Origin: Azolla caroliniana
Lineage: Eukaryota > Polypodiophyta
Length of the DNA stretch: 64,000 nt
Direction: 5' to 3'
NCBI GenBank assembly: GCA_043228905.1
Contig: JBHGNT010000006.1
Location: 10,230,001-10,294,000, forward strand
The translations under genes and the position numbers were made by a program. This document shows positions 37,462 to 48,488 of this stretch, one piece after another. The notes below the pieces were generated by a model. That model did not search any database, had not been told where the DNA came from, and was given only the letters and a program-made list of their open reading frames with translations. Position 1 is the first letter of the stretch, and each line of letters begins with the position of its first letter.

Positions 37462-39858
37462 TTGTTGGGATGCCCTTGGTTAAAAACAACACACATAAAG
37501 CAAAACTGGAGGAAGAATATAATTACGTTCCGGCGTGGAAAAGCGAAAGTACAAGTACCGACTCAACCACGATCCGATACCGGCAAGGAATCAACACCGC
37601 TATATGCGGAATGTGTCAACATGCTGGAAGGATTGGCGGACGAAGAGGTCGATCAATACTTACAGGAAAATCCGAAGATCGTACCTCTGTTCGAGATTGA
37701 TGTAGCCGAAGCAGTATCACCGTACGTACTGCAACCGAACGGGACCGACGAGGAACCGGATAAAGAAGCAATTCGGGAATTACAGCAAGCGCAGGAGGCA
37801 CTGGAAAGAGAAATGGCAGTGTCGCATCGCGTGAAAGCATCCCAACTAGAAGAGGTAAACCTAGGTACCACAGAGGACACAAGACCGGTGCACATCGCCA
37901 AGGAAATGACCTCGGAGAACAAAACGGCAATGATCACACTCCTAAAAGAATTTCGCGATGTGTTCGCCTGGTCCTACGAGGACATGTCGGGACTCGATCC
38001 TCAATTGTATCAACACCAGATACATCTGAGTAAAGACGCCAAACCGGTAGCGCAACGGCGTTACCGAATGAACCTGAATTACGCAACAAAAGTCAAAGAA
38101 GAAATCGACAAGTTGCTAAGAGTGGGCTTCATCCGACCGGTAAAGAAAGCCACATGGCTCAACCCGATAGTGGTAGTACCCAAAAAGAACAGTAAAATCA
38201 GAGTGTGCGTCGACTACCGGAAATTGAATGCAGCTATGGTAACAGACGCCTTCCCACTTCCATTCACGGATGGAGTCCTAGATGCGGTCGCCGGTCAGAA
38301 GGTGTGTAGTGTTTTGGACGGTTTCAACGGCTAATAATCAGATCCGGATGCACCCCGCCGACTAGGAGAAAATCGCTTTTGTCACTGAATGGGGAGTCTT
38401 TGTTGCCGTAATGATGATGTTCGGACTGAAAACGGCGTCGACAACCTTCCAGCAGATAATCATGGAGATTTTCGGAGAATTCATTCCCGCATTCATGCAG
38501 GTGTTCTTGGACGACTTCGCTGTTTATAGCCAAGACGGAGATCACCTTCAGCACCTCCGACTATGTCTGGAGAAATGTAGGGTTTACCGACTAAGCCTGA
38601 ACCCGGCAAAATGTGTGTTCGGAGTAACCAACAGAGCGTTACTGGGCCACATAGTGAGCAAGGACGGTATCGCAGTGGATCCAGACAAAGTAAAAGCAAT
38701 CCTGGAGGCACCGACACCAACCACGACAATGGCACCAAGCCGGTTCTTAGGACAAATTCAGTGGCATAGCCGAATGCTCTGGTATCTGGTAGACCTGGCT
38801 ACACCATTGCATGCCGCGGTACATCGGACACCGTTCCGATGGATGGACATAGAAGACCGGGCTTACCGGGCACTAAAAGTACTGTTGTCACAAGCGCCGA
38901 TGGTGCAACCTCCGGATTGGTCCAAAGAGTTCCATGTGTTTGTTGACGCGTTCGACATCGCAATCGGAAGCGCGCTGATGCAACTTTTAGAACCGAAATG
39001 GTACCGACCAGTCTATTATGCCAGCCGGAAGATGTCCCAAGCGGAACGTAATTATTCCACGATGGAAAGGCAGGCTTTGGGTATGATCTACAGTGTCACC
39101 AAGTTTAGACACTATTTGTTGGGAAGGAAATTTTCCTTTCACGTAGATCATTCGGCGCTCCTCTACTTGGTGTCCAAAGCATCACTCACCGGTAAGTTGG
39201 CCCGGTGGACGTTACTATTACAAGAATTCGAGTTCGAGATATTCCACCGACCTGACATACAACATGCGGTAGCAGACTATTTAAGCCAGTTGGATTCCGG
39301 CGAAACCGGTGACGGAATCCCAGACGACTTTCCGGATGCAGAGCTGTTTAGAGTCACAACAGAAACGACATTGGATAGTACGGTCGCAGAGGAAGACAAG
39401 TGGCTCACCAACATGCACCAATTCCTGAGCACCGGCTTACCTCCGGAGGAGATGAACAAAGACGAAAGGAAACGCTTAGCAGTTCAAAGCCGACACTTTC
39501 GCCTATTACGGGACACACTGTACCACAAAGGCGGAGATGGCATATGGCGGCGTGCAGTGCGCAATGACGAAAAGGAAATGATATTGCACAAAGCACACTA
39601 CAACGTGGCTGGAGGACATTATGCCGGAGACGCTACGGCAAGGAAAATATGGCAGAGTGGACTATGGTGGCCGACAACATTGAAGGATACAGTCCGGTAC
39701 GCTAAAGAATGCGACCTATGTCAACGAATGGGCCAACCAACCGAACAAGCCAGAATGCCTCATCAACCCGTGCTACCATTAGAACCATTTTAGAAATGGG
39801 GGCTAGATTTTGTCGGTCCATTCAAACCACCGGCAATGAGAACCTACAACCGATACGT
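37462..39858 (+). pseudogene. RT, RNase H and integrase N-terminus of element B
   Basis: The open frame 37462-38334 carries the RT start (FAWSYEDMSGLDP, VVVPKKNSKIRVCVDYRKLNA). A one-base insertion near 38331 breaks it; the RT then continues with a TAG at about 38365 and an open frame 38411-39793. This holds FLDDF as the YxDD box (about 38505), RNase H (VFVDAFDIAIGSAL, FHVDHSALLYLVSK) and the integrase zinc finger (HY.AGG..H..., CDLCQRMGQ). A TAG in EPF*KWGLDF (39791) is shared with A. The sequence stops at 39858, inside the integrase core, where F has inserted. Confidence 0.85.
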
Positions 39859-40537
39859 TGTCGTGAAGATTTTCGTCCATAGGCGGAAAACCGAGCGAAG
39901 TAAGCAAACCCGCGATGTGCAACGTTGCACGTCAAGATGTTGTATTTCTATTTGTTGATAGTGATAAGTGTGGTGCTAGAAATGCACCTTAGGATTTGTA
40001 AAGTGTAAAGGTGATGTGCTTTTGCGCGCACATCCACGTGAGAGAGAGAGATAGGTACATAGTAGTTCGTGTAGAGGTGGGAGTTAAGACCCATCCTTCC
40101 CACCTCCCCTAAAATCAAGGGAAATATCCCCATTGATTGAAAAGGGATATTTTGTAGCACCTTTATGTAACGGTCTTCCCTCCGTGTGCTATAAAGGGAG
40201 AGGAAGAGCACCATCGTGGGGGTTGCCTATTTTTTTTTGAGTGCGGAAGGTATACCACATAGGACAAGCGTTAGGTTTAGGGTTTCTTTTCTTCTTCGTC
40301 GGATTAGGGTTTCGGGTTTATCATAGTCGTTTGGTGCGGCCTACGCGGCCGCCATTTTGTAATCGGTTTTCGGTTCTAATATATCTTGTTGAGCATTTGG
40401 CCTCCATCTTCCTCTTGTTCATTCTTTCTCTTCTTGTGCTAAGCTCCATTCCGAAGTCCTATTCCTTCTCCCCTTTTCCTTAGTCCAAGACCCCCGTGGT
40501 TCCGCCCTTCTCCACGCACGCGCGTAACAACGCGACA
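39859..40537 (+). repeat. 5' LTR of element F
   Basis: It begins TGTCGTGAAGATTTTCG and ends AACGCGACA. It contains a 14-bp palindrome GTGCAACGTTGCAC (39917-39930), a TATA-like gctataaaggg (about 40190) and a leader-like region with a possible polyadenylation context further on. By eye the 3' copy differs only near tttgttgatag, atccacgtgag and ccccttttcc. Confidence 0.92.
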
Positions 40538-40541
40538 TCTT

Positions 40542-40559
40542 TGATGAACCCGACGTGAA
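40542..40559 (+). other. Primer-binding site of F, tRNA-Trp type
   Basis: TGATGAACCCGACGTGAA starts four bases after the LTR. It matches the complement of the 3' end of plant tRNA-Trp (the acceptor end ...CACGTCGGGTTCACCA) at 17 of 18 positions. Element E carries the perfect version. Confidence 0.75.
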
Positions 40560-40579
40560 GGGCGGCAAGGGAGAAAGAG

Positions 40580-40907
40580 ATGGAAGAAGGCTTCGACTTC
40601 GAGGAGATGATGACAAAGATCTTGATGGACGCCGGACGGAAGAGGGCGAGGCGAGAGGCGGCTCAACAAGCGGTCGAAAGGGTGGTCCGTCTAGTCGGCC
40701 GGTTCGATGGGAAGGAGGTCCCAAAAATTTTGAGAGCGTACGATGCGGAAATGACGGGGATGGGCGTGGACGAAGCGACGAGGCTAGAGTTCTTTCGTCG
40801 AGCGGCGGCTGCATCAAAGTACGAGGAGGTCAAGGAGCTCCAAGAAGCTCACGAATCGTGGGAGTCCTTTGAAGGGGCTCTAATGGAGGCATACGACCGA
40901 CTACGCC
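40580..40907 (+). CDS. Gag-like N-terminal frame of element F
   Basis: Starting at the ATG at 40580, about 110 residues (VGRFDGKEVPKILRAYDAEM, later SWESFEGALMEAYDRL) align with the gag N-terminus of E (IGMFDGTNISKYVNIYYDEM, later DWNAFKEALVFEYAR). The useful frame then appears to shift by one to the long frame starting at 40908, because the region after 40908 also looks like a gag continuation (DLQALIREVCGLVMAKIEAE). This could be a +1 shift, an indel or a short spliced intron; I cannot tell. Confidence 0.55.
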
Positions 40908-42978
40908 ATGCCGCCGGACGAGAGCTCATCGCGAACCGGTTTGGAGGGGCCCGACCTACAAGCGCTAATACGGGAGGTGTGCGGGCTCGTAATGGCGAAA
41001 ATCGAAGCCGAAGAATGGCTTATTGCGGGGTCGGGCCCGAGCGGATCGGAGGACGCGGAGGAAGGAGCTTCCTCACACGTGGAGGACGGGGCCTATGCGG
41101 AGGCCGAAAGAGAATGGTACATCGGTACCACGGGAGAGGGTGCGGAGCAAGCCGCCCTCTCGATATGGGGGAAAAGAACGACCGAGGACGAGGTCGGGGA
41201 CGGTGAGGCGGCGATCGCCGATTCGAGCGGGCATGGCGGATTCGGGACATGGTGGCCCGAATCATCGAGTACGGAGGAGACAAGCGGCGGTACCGCAACC
41301 TTCCACGCACCGGTTCAAGAGACCCCGGCGGCCGGCCCGAGCGCCCGCGTGAGACCGAGGGAAAAGAACGGTGGCGGCGGCAAGGCGGGCAACCGAGACA
41401 ACGGTAAGGAGACCGCGGAAGAGGCGGCGGCAAGCATAACCGATGCTTGCATATACGGAGGCGGGGTAGCCACAGACAACGACGTCCGAGCGGAGGTGGC
41501 TACGGACATTACATCGACGAGCGGCGGTCCCGCGACCTTACACGCGTCATTCCTAGAGATCACGGCGGCCGGCCCGAGTGCCCGCGTAAGACCTATGGTG
41601 AAAGGCGGTGGCGGTGGCAAGGCGGGCGACCACGGCGTCGACACGAGAGAAGGTGCGGAGCAAGCGACCGTCTCATCTCGGGGAAAAAGAACGGCCATGG
41701 ACGAGGCCGATATCTACGGAGCGATGGACGCCACTTCGAGAGTGGGCGGAAGTTTCGGGACGCGGTTGCCCGAAACGTTCTACGAGGATTTCGCGAGCAT
41801 ACTCGAGGCTTGCGAAATGGAGGAGGAAGACGAAACGAGCGATGGTGTCGCGACCTTCCACACACCGGCCCTAGAGGCTTCGGCGGTCGGCCCGAGTGCC
41901 GGCACGAGACCTAGAACGACGGGCGGTGGCGGCGGCAAGGCGGGCCACCGAAACGACGACGACATGGGAGAGGGTGCGGAGCGAGCAACCCTCTCGTCTT
42001 GCGGCGAATGGACGGCCAAGGATGAGGCCGGTGACTACAAAGCGGAGAGCGCCACTTCGAAAGTGGGCGGAAGATTCGGGGCACGGCGGCCCAAAACATC
42101 GAGCGGAGAGGAGGCGAGCGGTGGTGCCGCGACCTTCCACACACCGGCCCTAGAGGCTTCGGCGGTCGGCCCGAGTGCCGGCACGAGACCTAGAACGACG
42201 GGCGGTGGCGGCGGCAAGGCGGGCAAACAAAATGATGCGGAGAACGGCGAAGAAGAGGTGGTGGCAAGCATACTAGAGGCTTACGGAATCGGAGATGGGG
42301 GAGCCGCGGACAACGACGTCCGAACGAAAGCGGCTACGGAGACAACAAGCGGCGGTGCCGGGTCCTTACCCACACCAATCCTAGAGGCTCCAATGGCCGG
42401 CCCGAGTGCCGGCATGAGGCTTAGTGCGACGGGAGGTGACGGCGGCAAGGCGGGCAACGGAAACGAGAAGGAAGATTGGAGCGGACGGAGGCAAGACCCC
42501 TTGACACCGGGGCCGGAGACTTCGGCGGTTGTGCTCGAATGCCAACGTGAGACCGGAGAGATGGGCGGTGACCGTGAGGAGGTGAGGCCCGGAGAGAGCG
42601 CATACGAAGACGAGTATGCGGGGCCCGGAATGGGCGTATACGGTGGGACCGACGGAGAGGACCGGAGCGGAAACGAGGAGAGAGTCGGGAACCGACCCGA
42701 CCGGAATACGGCACGGAAGAAGAAGAGAGTAAGGGCCGGCGAACCGGGCCCAAACCGAAGGAAGCCGGCAAGACCGATTGGCCGGTTACGGTTACGGTTA
42801 CGGTTACGATGGGAGCCGGTAAGCGCGAGATGGAGGCTAACCGGGCACGACGACCATGGTTCAGGGGAAAAACAGAAACAAACGAGACCCTCCATACCCA
42901 CTCTAGAGACTACGGCGGTTGCGGATCAACATAAGACCGGAGAAACGGCGGGTGGCGGCGAGAAGTCGGAGGCCGGAG
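40908..42978 (+). CDS. Long repetitive Gly/Ala/Glu frame of F, first part
   Basis: About 690 codons are open without a stop. Five imperfect modules share a core of GPSAG/GPSAR followed by GGGGGKAG, usually preceded by ATFHTPALEASAV-like residues; they lie near 41330, 41570, 41890, 42170 and 42400. The spacers are acidic and rich in Gly, Thr and Ala, so the product would be largely disordered. GC content is far above that of neighbouring DNA. Near the end, four GGTTAC units (about 42783-42806) encode RLRLRLR. The frame is cut by Copia G at 42979 and continues at 48489. No known family was recognised. The overlapping open frames on both strands are shadows of the GC-rich repeat. Confidence 0.5.
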
Positions 42979-43279
42979 TGTCGAATACAAGTGTATAATG
43001 GACGTATTCACACTATCCCTTTTGTATAGCTCAAGTTTGGGCCATTTGTGTAATTAGCATAAACGGGAGTTGCCCTAAGTCGGTCACTATATAAAGTGAC
43101 CTTGTAACCTTTTTGTAAGGTTGGTTGTATTATTTTTCTATCCAGAAAGAAAGAGTCTTTGTCTCTCCTCTCTCTCTCTCTCTATCTCAGTGCACGATCT
43201 ATGATTCTGTCATACGCAGGTTCTCAACACGAATCGAATGCTTCTTGATCTTCCGCATTGACGACCTCTGTCTTCAACA
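42979..43279 (+). repeat. 5' LTR of Copia G
   Basis: It begins TGTCGAATACAAG and ends GTCTTCAACA. It contains a TATA-like actatataaag (about 43087) and a CT run (about 43165-43182). Confidence 0.95.
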
Positions 43280-43281
43280 TC

Positions 43282-43293
43282 TGGTATCAGAGC
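43282..43293 (+). other. Primer-binding site of Copia G, initiator tRNA-Met
   Basis: TGGTATCAGAGC two bases after the LTR is the classical plant Copia primer site, complementary to the 3' end of initiator tRNA-Met. Confidence 0.95.
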
Positions 43294-44002
43294 CTGCACA
43301 GCATTCGGTCCTTCAATCCGCTGTCGGCCGTCGTCTCAGCCTGCACAGCATTCGGTTTCCTGCGTCATTCGAAGAAGAGAGAAGAAGAAGAAAAACGAGG
43401 CTTGCATCTCATCGCGTTAGATCATTTTCGCTTGGAGTAAGCCAGCCGGTTGTACTCTGTTCCTTGTGATCGTAACCGCTCGAGGTGAAATCCCCTTGTG
43501 CAACATTGACACGATCGTGCTCCACTCGGTTAAACGGCATCCGAAGAGGTCAACAAACGCTGCTCGCCGCTCATTGTAACCACTCGGTGCAGATCGGTCT
43601 CAAGACAACAACCCCAATTCGTGCTTCATCCGGCTGATCGACATTCGAGAGGATCAGTTGGATCCGTCTCTCTCGTCGCTGCAGTCACCCGAAGCAGAAT
43701 CGGTCCAAACAATCGGTTTCAATAATCGGTATTCGGCATATATATCCGAAGCGAACCGGGCTCACTCCGACTCGGCAACATTCGGGAAGACCAGTCGGTT
43801 CTGTCCCTCAAGTTACCGGAGTCAATTCGAGCAAGTTCAACAATACATATATCTGAAGCCGAACCTACTCGGGTTCAAATCCGACTAGAACGATATCGGG
43901 TGAGCCAACCGGCTGCACTCCAACAAGGTTCGTAGTCAACTCCGAACCGAGCTTCGTCAACCGAAACCAAAATTGATGGCATAAACATCCGGCTCGTCAG
44001 AA
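43294..44002 (+). other. Untranslated leader of Copia G
   Basis: About 700 bp between primer site and gag with no long frame in phase. It contains repeated CATTCGGT-like words around 43305-43355. Packaging or dimerisation signals would be expected here, but none can be identified. Confidence 0.6.
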
Positions 44003-47000
44003 ATGAGTCTACGAAAGTTCGATGGATCAAACTTCAACTTCTGGAAGGAGCAAATGCAGGACTATCTCATAGTCAAGGGGCAAATCGATCCCATCGAAAA
44101 TGAAGAACCTCCAGAAGGATACAAACCAATTGAGTGGCAGAAGCTGGACAGAATCGTCCGCGCCACGATTCGGATGCACCTATCGGAATCGGTATATTTT
44201 ACGGTGCAATCGTGTACGACAACATTCGAACTGTGGAAAACACTGTCGGACACTTACGAAAAGAAGGTCGCCGCAACGAAGATGTTTCTGATCCGGCGCC
44301 TCTACAACTTGCGGATGAAAGAATCCGATTCGGTTCAAGCACATCTCAATGAGTACGAAAGCATAAGCTCCCAAATCTCATCTCAGGGGACGGCAATCGA
44401 GGATGAACTCAGAGCAATGATACTCATGAGCAGCCTTCCCTCATCATGGGAAACTTTCGTCACAACCGTGTGCAACGCGTCAACCACGGCTGTTAAATAC
44501 TCCGAAGTCACGAGCGCAATCCTGACCGAAGCAGCTCGGAGAAAGTCTTTCGCCAAAGACTCAACAGACGACGCTTATGTAGTACAAGGTTCGACAGACC
44601 GATCGAACATACGAGGAAGAGATTCCTCACGACCGCCGAACAATCAGCGAAGACGGAGCCAGTCACGGGATAACCGAATCTGCAACTATTGCAAGAAACC
44701 CGGACACATCAAAGCCGACTGTCGCGCACTCAAGAACAAGAACAACAAGAAGAGTGGCCGGCATGAGGAGATCAATTACGTCAGCTTCTCAGCTGATGTG
44801 CTACCAAACGACCCGAATATACTGTCAATCGAAAATCCAGTCGGATCAGAAGTTCTGCTCACGACTGAAGAATCGAGCACATGGCTCTTAGATTCGGGCG
44901 CGTCATTTCACGTGACTCCTCATCGATCCCAATTTCGGCAATATACGATCCGTCACTCCGACTCAGTTCGAGTCGGCAACTCGCAACATTGTGACATCAT
45001 TGGAATCGGCACAGTAGAGCTCAACCTTGCAAGTGGCTCTACACTTGTACTTCACAATGTCCGACATGTACCCGAGCTCTCAAGGCCATTGATCTCAGTC
45101 GGACAACTAGATGAAGACGGCATTCGTGCCGGTTTCTCTTCGGGAGGGTGGACACTCCACAGGGGGAACCTCCTGCTTGCTAGAGGACCCAAGATACACT
45201 CACTGTATCCGTTACATGTTACGCTCAGAGAGGGTAACCTGTTTTTGGTGGATATTCCTGTGTCATCACTATGGCACAGAAGATTAGGACACCTCAGCAA
45301 GGCCGGCATTACGCACCTATCTAGAGCCGGATACATCCCTAAACTCGCCTTCTCGGACCATCAATTCTGCGAACATTGCCAGTATGGCAAACAAGTAGCC
45401 GCATCACACCCGACATCAGCACCAAGAGAAACGAGACCTCTCGATTTAGTCCACTCGGACGTCTGTGGCCCAATGCCGCATCAGTCTCTCGGCGGTGCCT
45501 CTTACTTCGTCAGTTTTATTGACGATTCGATTCGAAAGGTGTGGGCTTATCCAATTCGCACCAAAGATCGTGTCTTCTCGATCTTCTCCGATTGGCTCGC
45601 TATGGTGGAAAATCAAACTGACCGAAAACTGAAATGTTTTCGGACCGACAATGGGGGAGAGTTCAAATCAGAAGAATTCGTCAAATTCTGCCGACAACGC
45701 GGCATCCGACGTGAATTTACGGCACCACACAGTCCGGAGCAAAACGGGATTGCAGAACGCATGAATCGGACAATCCAAGAACGGATAGTTTCCATGCTCC
45801 AACACTCCGGACTGTCGGATGGCTTCTGGGCAGAGGCTCTACTCACGGCAGTACACATAATCAATATGTCGCCAAGCAGACCTCTAGGACTTCAAATTCC
45901 TCAGGAACTATGGATCGGCAGTAAGCCGAATTACGACAAGCTGAGGATCTTCGGATGCGAGGCGTACGCCCTCATTCCGAAAGATGATCGCCGAAAACTT
46001 GCACCTTGGTCCAAGAAATGCATTTTCCTTGGATATGGATCAGACGGCGAAATGGGATACCGACTCTGGGACCCCGAACGCAGACAAATCGTTCGAAGTT
46101 CGGACGTTGTGTTCAACGAGTCGGCTATGACTCCATCAGTCGAAAAACCGATCGAAGTCCGAAGGGTAACATTTTCCGATGTGCCGACCCTTCAAGAAGG
46201 CCCCGCTCTTAACACACGGTCAGCTTCACGGGTAGCTGAACCTTACACTACCGACTCGGACAACTCCGACTCGGCACAGCAGAATAATTCCCTTTCGGAC
46301 CATCCGACCTCGATACCCGATGCGCCCAGTCCAATCATACCTCGACGATCCGAGAGACTGTCGCAACCTCCGGAGAGGTATTCTCCTGGAATTTTCTTCA
46401 CCGACGCCGGCGAACCGACGTCTTACGAAGAAGCATCGACATCTGTCGATTCAGCCACCTGGCATCTGGCGATGGAGTCGGAAATGCACTCCATTCGGGC
46501 AAACAAGACTTGGGATCTGGTCGAACTACCTAAGAATCGACGTGCTCTTCCTTGCAAGTGGGTTTATCGATTAAAAGAGACGTCTGATTCGACCACCCCA
46601 AAGTACAAGGCCAGATTAGTTGCGAAGGGCTTCCGACAAGAATATGGCGTCGACTTCGACGAAATTTTTTCACCAGTGGTGAAAATGACAACCCTTCGTT
46701 TTCTACTCGGCGTAGTGGCAGCCGACAACTTGGAGCTGATTCAGCTAGATGTCAAAACAGCCTTCCTCCATGGTGATCTTGAAGAGGAAATTTATATGGA
46801 ACAGCCAAAAGGCTTCGTGGCAACTGGCCAAGAACATCTAGTCTGCCGACTCAGGAAGAGTCTATACGGCCTCAAACAGGCACCGCGACAATGGTACAAG
46901 AAGTTCGACGACTTCATCCAATCGATCGGCTTCTCCAAAAGCGATGAGGACCATTGTCTCTTTACCAACACAGCTCAAGATGGATCACCCATCTTCCTCA

Positions 47001-47989
47001 TCATTTACGTGGACGACATGCTAATTTCTGGACGCCACGCGGGCAAACTTGCCGATCTCATTCGGCAACTGCGGTTGAAGTTTGCCATGAAGGACCTCGG
47101 TCCGGCACGACACATACTCGGCATGAAGATTAGTCGGCATCGCGATAAACGACATCTTTTTTTGTCTCAGACCGACTATATCGGACGTGTCTTGGAACGC
47201 TTCAACATGCAATCAGCCAAATCTGCTTCAACCCCGCTCCCCATGAATCTTCGGCTCTCTCAGCGAGACTGCCCGACATCCGGTTCGGAGGGGGAAGATA
47301 TGAAGCCGGTACCGTATGCACCGGCAGTCGGCTCCCTTATGTACCTGATGGTCGCGACACGACCTGATATCTCTCATGCCGTAGGAGTCGTTAGCAGATT
47401 TATGCACAATCCTGGCCGATCGCATTGGAACGCAGTCAAGCATGTGTTCAGATATCTGGCTGGCACAAAAGACCACAGCATTCTTTTCGGTCCGAACCGA
47501 ACCTCAGGCGTAGTCGGTTACACCGACTCGGACTTTGCCGGCTGTATAGACAGTCGGAAATCAACAACTGGATACTGCTTCAAATTCGGCAATGGAGCAA
47601 TTTCGTGGAAGTCGAAACTTCAGGAGTGCACAGCGACCTCAACGACCGAAGCAGAATATGTAGCTGCGTCCGACGCTGCAAAAGAAGCTTTGTGGCTCGG
47701 CCGGCTGGCGCACACGTTTCAACAAGTCGACCATGACTCGGCCCCAGTTGTCTATAGCGACAGTCAAGGTGCTGTTGCCCTGTCGAAAAATCCGGTTCAT
47801 CACAACGCCTCCAAACATATCGACGTTCGATATCACTTCGTTCAGGACTGCGTCATTTCAGGGAAAATCAGTCTAGAGAAAATATCCACAACCGACAATG
47901 TCGCAGATGGAATGACCAAGTGTCTTTCGGCAGACCGTTTTCGGTCTCTTCGGCATCAGATGGGCGTAACGACAAACCAGTCCGGTTAG
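44003..47989 (+). CDS. Copia gag-pol polyprotein, intact
   Basis: 1328 residues from the ATG at 44003 (MSLRKFDGSNFNFWKEQM). Order: gag capsid (about 1-200), zinc knuckle CNYCKKPGHIKADC (about 228-241), protease with DSGA (about 297), integrase with an HHCC finger (HRRLGHLS...CEHCQYGK) and D-D-E core (DVCGPM, TDNGGEF, EQNGIAER). Then RT with KARLVAKGF, LDVKTAFLHGDL and the YVDD box (about 1003), and RNase H with TDSDFAG, TTEAEYVAA and SDSQGA. Integrase before RT defines Ty1/Copia. The frame has no stop or shift, and all catalytic residues I can check are present. Gag and pol lie in one frame, so the ratio must be set some other way, for example by splicing or processing. Confidence 0.95.
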   Translation: MSLRKFDGSNFNFWKEQMQDYLIVKGQIDPIENEEPPEGYKPIEWQKLDRIVRATIRMHLSESVYFTVQSCTTTFELWKTLSDTYEKKVAATKMFLIRRLYNLRMKESDSVQAHLNEYESISSQISSQGTAIEDELRAMILMSSLPSSWETFVTTVCNASTTAVKYSEVTSAILTEAARRKSFAKDSTDDAYVVQGSTDRSNIRGRDSSRPPNNQRRRSQSRDNRICNYCKKPGHIKADCRALKNKNNKKSGRHEEINYVSFSADVLPNDPNILSIENPVGSEVLLTTEESSTWLLDSGASFHVTPHRSQFRQYTIRHSDSVRVGNSQHCDIIGIGTVELNLASGSTLVLHNVRHVPELSRPLISVGQLDEDGIRAGFSSGGWTLHRGNLLLARGPKIHSLYPLHVTLREGNLFLVDIPVSSLWHRRLGHLSKAGITHLSRAGYIPKLAFSDHQFCEHCQYGKQVAASHPTSAPRETRPLDLVHSDVCGPMPHQSLGGASYFVSFIDDSIRKVWAYPIRTKDRVFSIFSDWLAMVENQTDRKLKCFRTDNGGEFKSEEFVKFCRQRGIRREFTAPHSPEQNGIAERMNRTIQERIVSMLQHSGLSDGFWAEALLTAVHIINMSPSRPLGLQIPQELWIGSKPNYDKLRIFGCEAYALIPKDDRRKLAPWSKKCIFLGYGSDGEMGYRLWDPERRQIVRSSDVVFNESAMTPSVEKPIEVRRVTFSDVPTLQEGPALNTRSASRVAEPYTTDSDNSDSAQQNNSLSDHPTSIPDAPSPIIPRRSERLSQPPERYSPGIFFTDAGEPTSYEEASTSVDSATWHLAMESEMHSIRANKTWDLVELPKNRRALPCKWVYRLKETSDSTTPKYKARLVAKGFRQEYGVDFDEIFSPVVKMTTLRFLLGVVAADNLELIQLDVKTAFLHGDLEEEIYMEQPKGFVATGQEHLVCRLRKSLYGLKQAPRQWYKKFDDFIQSIGFSKSDEDHCLFTNTAQDGSPIFLIIYVDDMLISGRHAGKLADLIRQLRLKFAMKDLGPARHILGMKISRHRDKRHLFLSQTDYIGRVLERFNMQSAKSASTPLPMNLRLSQRDCPTSGSEGEDMKPVPYAPAVGSLMYLMVATRPDISHAVGVVSRFMHNPGRSHWNAVKHVFRYLAGTKDHSILFGPNRTSGVVGYTDSDFAGCIDSRKSTTGYCFKFGNGAISWKSKLQECTATSTTEAEYVAASDAAKEALWLGRLAHTFQQVDHDSAPVVYSDSQGAVALSKNPVHHNASKHIDVRYHFVQDCVISGKISLEKISTTDNVADGMTKCLSADRFRSLRHQMGVTTNQSG

Positions 47990-48182
47990 AGCCGGACACA
48001 GCACAGGATGGTTTCCGACAACCGACATCAGTTCCTTAATGATCGGCGTCAACTCTTCCGACCCGACCAGTTCGGTCTTCTGCCTTCGGACCCTGCCGAC
48101 TCGAACAAAACTGATATGTCCGAGAACCTAGGTTTATACCTGTAATCTTAGATAACCCATGTATACGCCCATTACGGGGGAG

Positions 48183-48483
48183 TGTCGAATACAAGTGTAT
48201 AATGGACGTATTCACACTATCCCTTTTGTATAGCTCAAGTTTGGGCCATTTGTGTAATTAGCATAAACGGGAGTTGCCCTAAGTCGGTCACTATATAAAG
48301 TGACCTTGTAACCTTTTTGTAAGGTTGGTTGTATTATTTTTCTATCCAGAAAGAAAGAGTCTTTGTCTCTCCTCTCTCTCTCTCTCTATCTCAGTGCACG
48401 ATCTATGATTCTGTCATACGCAGGTTCTCAACACGAATCGAATGCTTCTTGATCTTCCGCATTGACGACCTCTGTCTTCAACA
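48183..48483 (+). repeat. 3' LTR of Copia G
   Basis: Same 301 bp as the 5' LTR with no difference noticed by eye, which points to a very recent insertion. Confidence 0.95.
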
Positions 48484-48488
48484 CGGAG

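Larger units (their letters stand above)
42979..48483 (+). mobile_element. Full-length Copia element G, apparently intact
   Basis: Two 301-bp LTRs (42979-43279 and 48183-48483) look identical by eye. CGGAG flanks both ends (42974-42978, 48484-48488), a perfect 5-bp target duplication. An initiator tRNA-Met primer site, a leader of about 720 bp, one uninterrupted gag-pol ORF and a purine tract (ttacggggga) before the 3' LTR complete it. It sits inside F, so it is younger than F. Sequence integrity suggests it could still be active; expression is unknown. Confidence 0.95.

Noticed and set aside
40241-40483. 80-codon frame repeated at 50171-50413
   Set aside because: It lies within both LTRs of F and has no domain; it is LTR sequence, not a gene.
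40580-42901. Many long overlapping frames on both strands inside F
   Set aside because: High GC leaves few stops in any frame; only the frame with repeated modules that continues beyond Copia G is kept.
48329-48483. Start of the long frame at 48329 within the LTR of G
   Set aside because: The first 52 codons are LTR sequence; real F coding resumes only after the target duplication.
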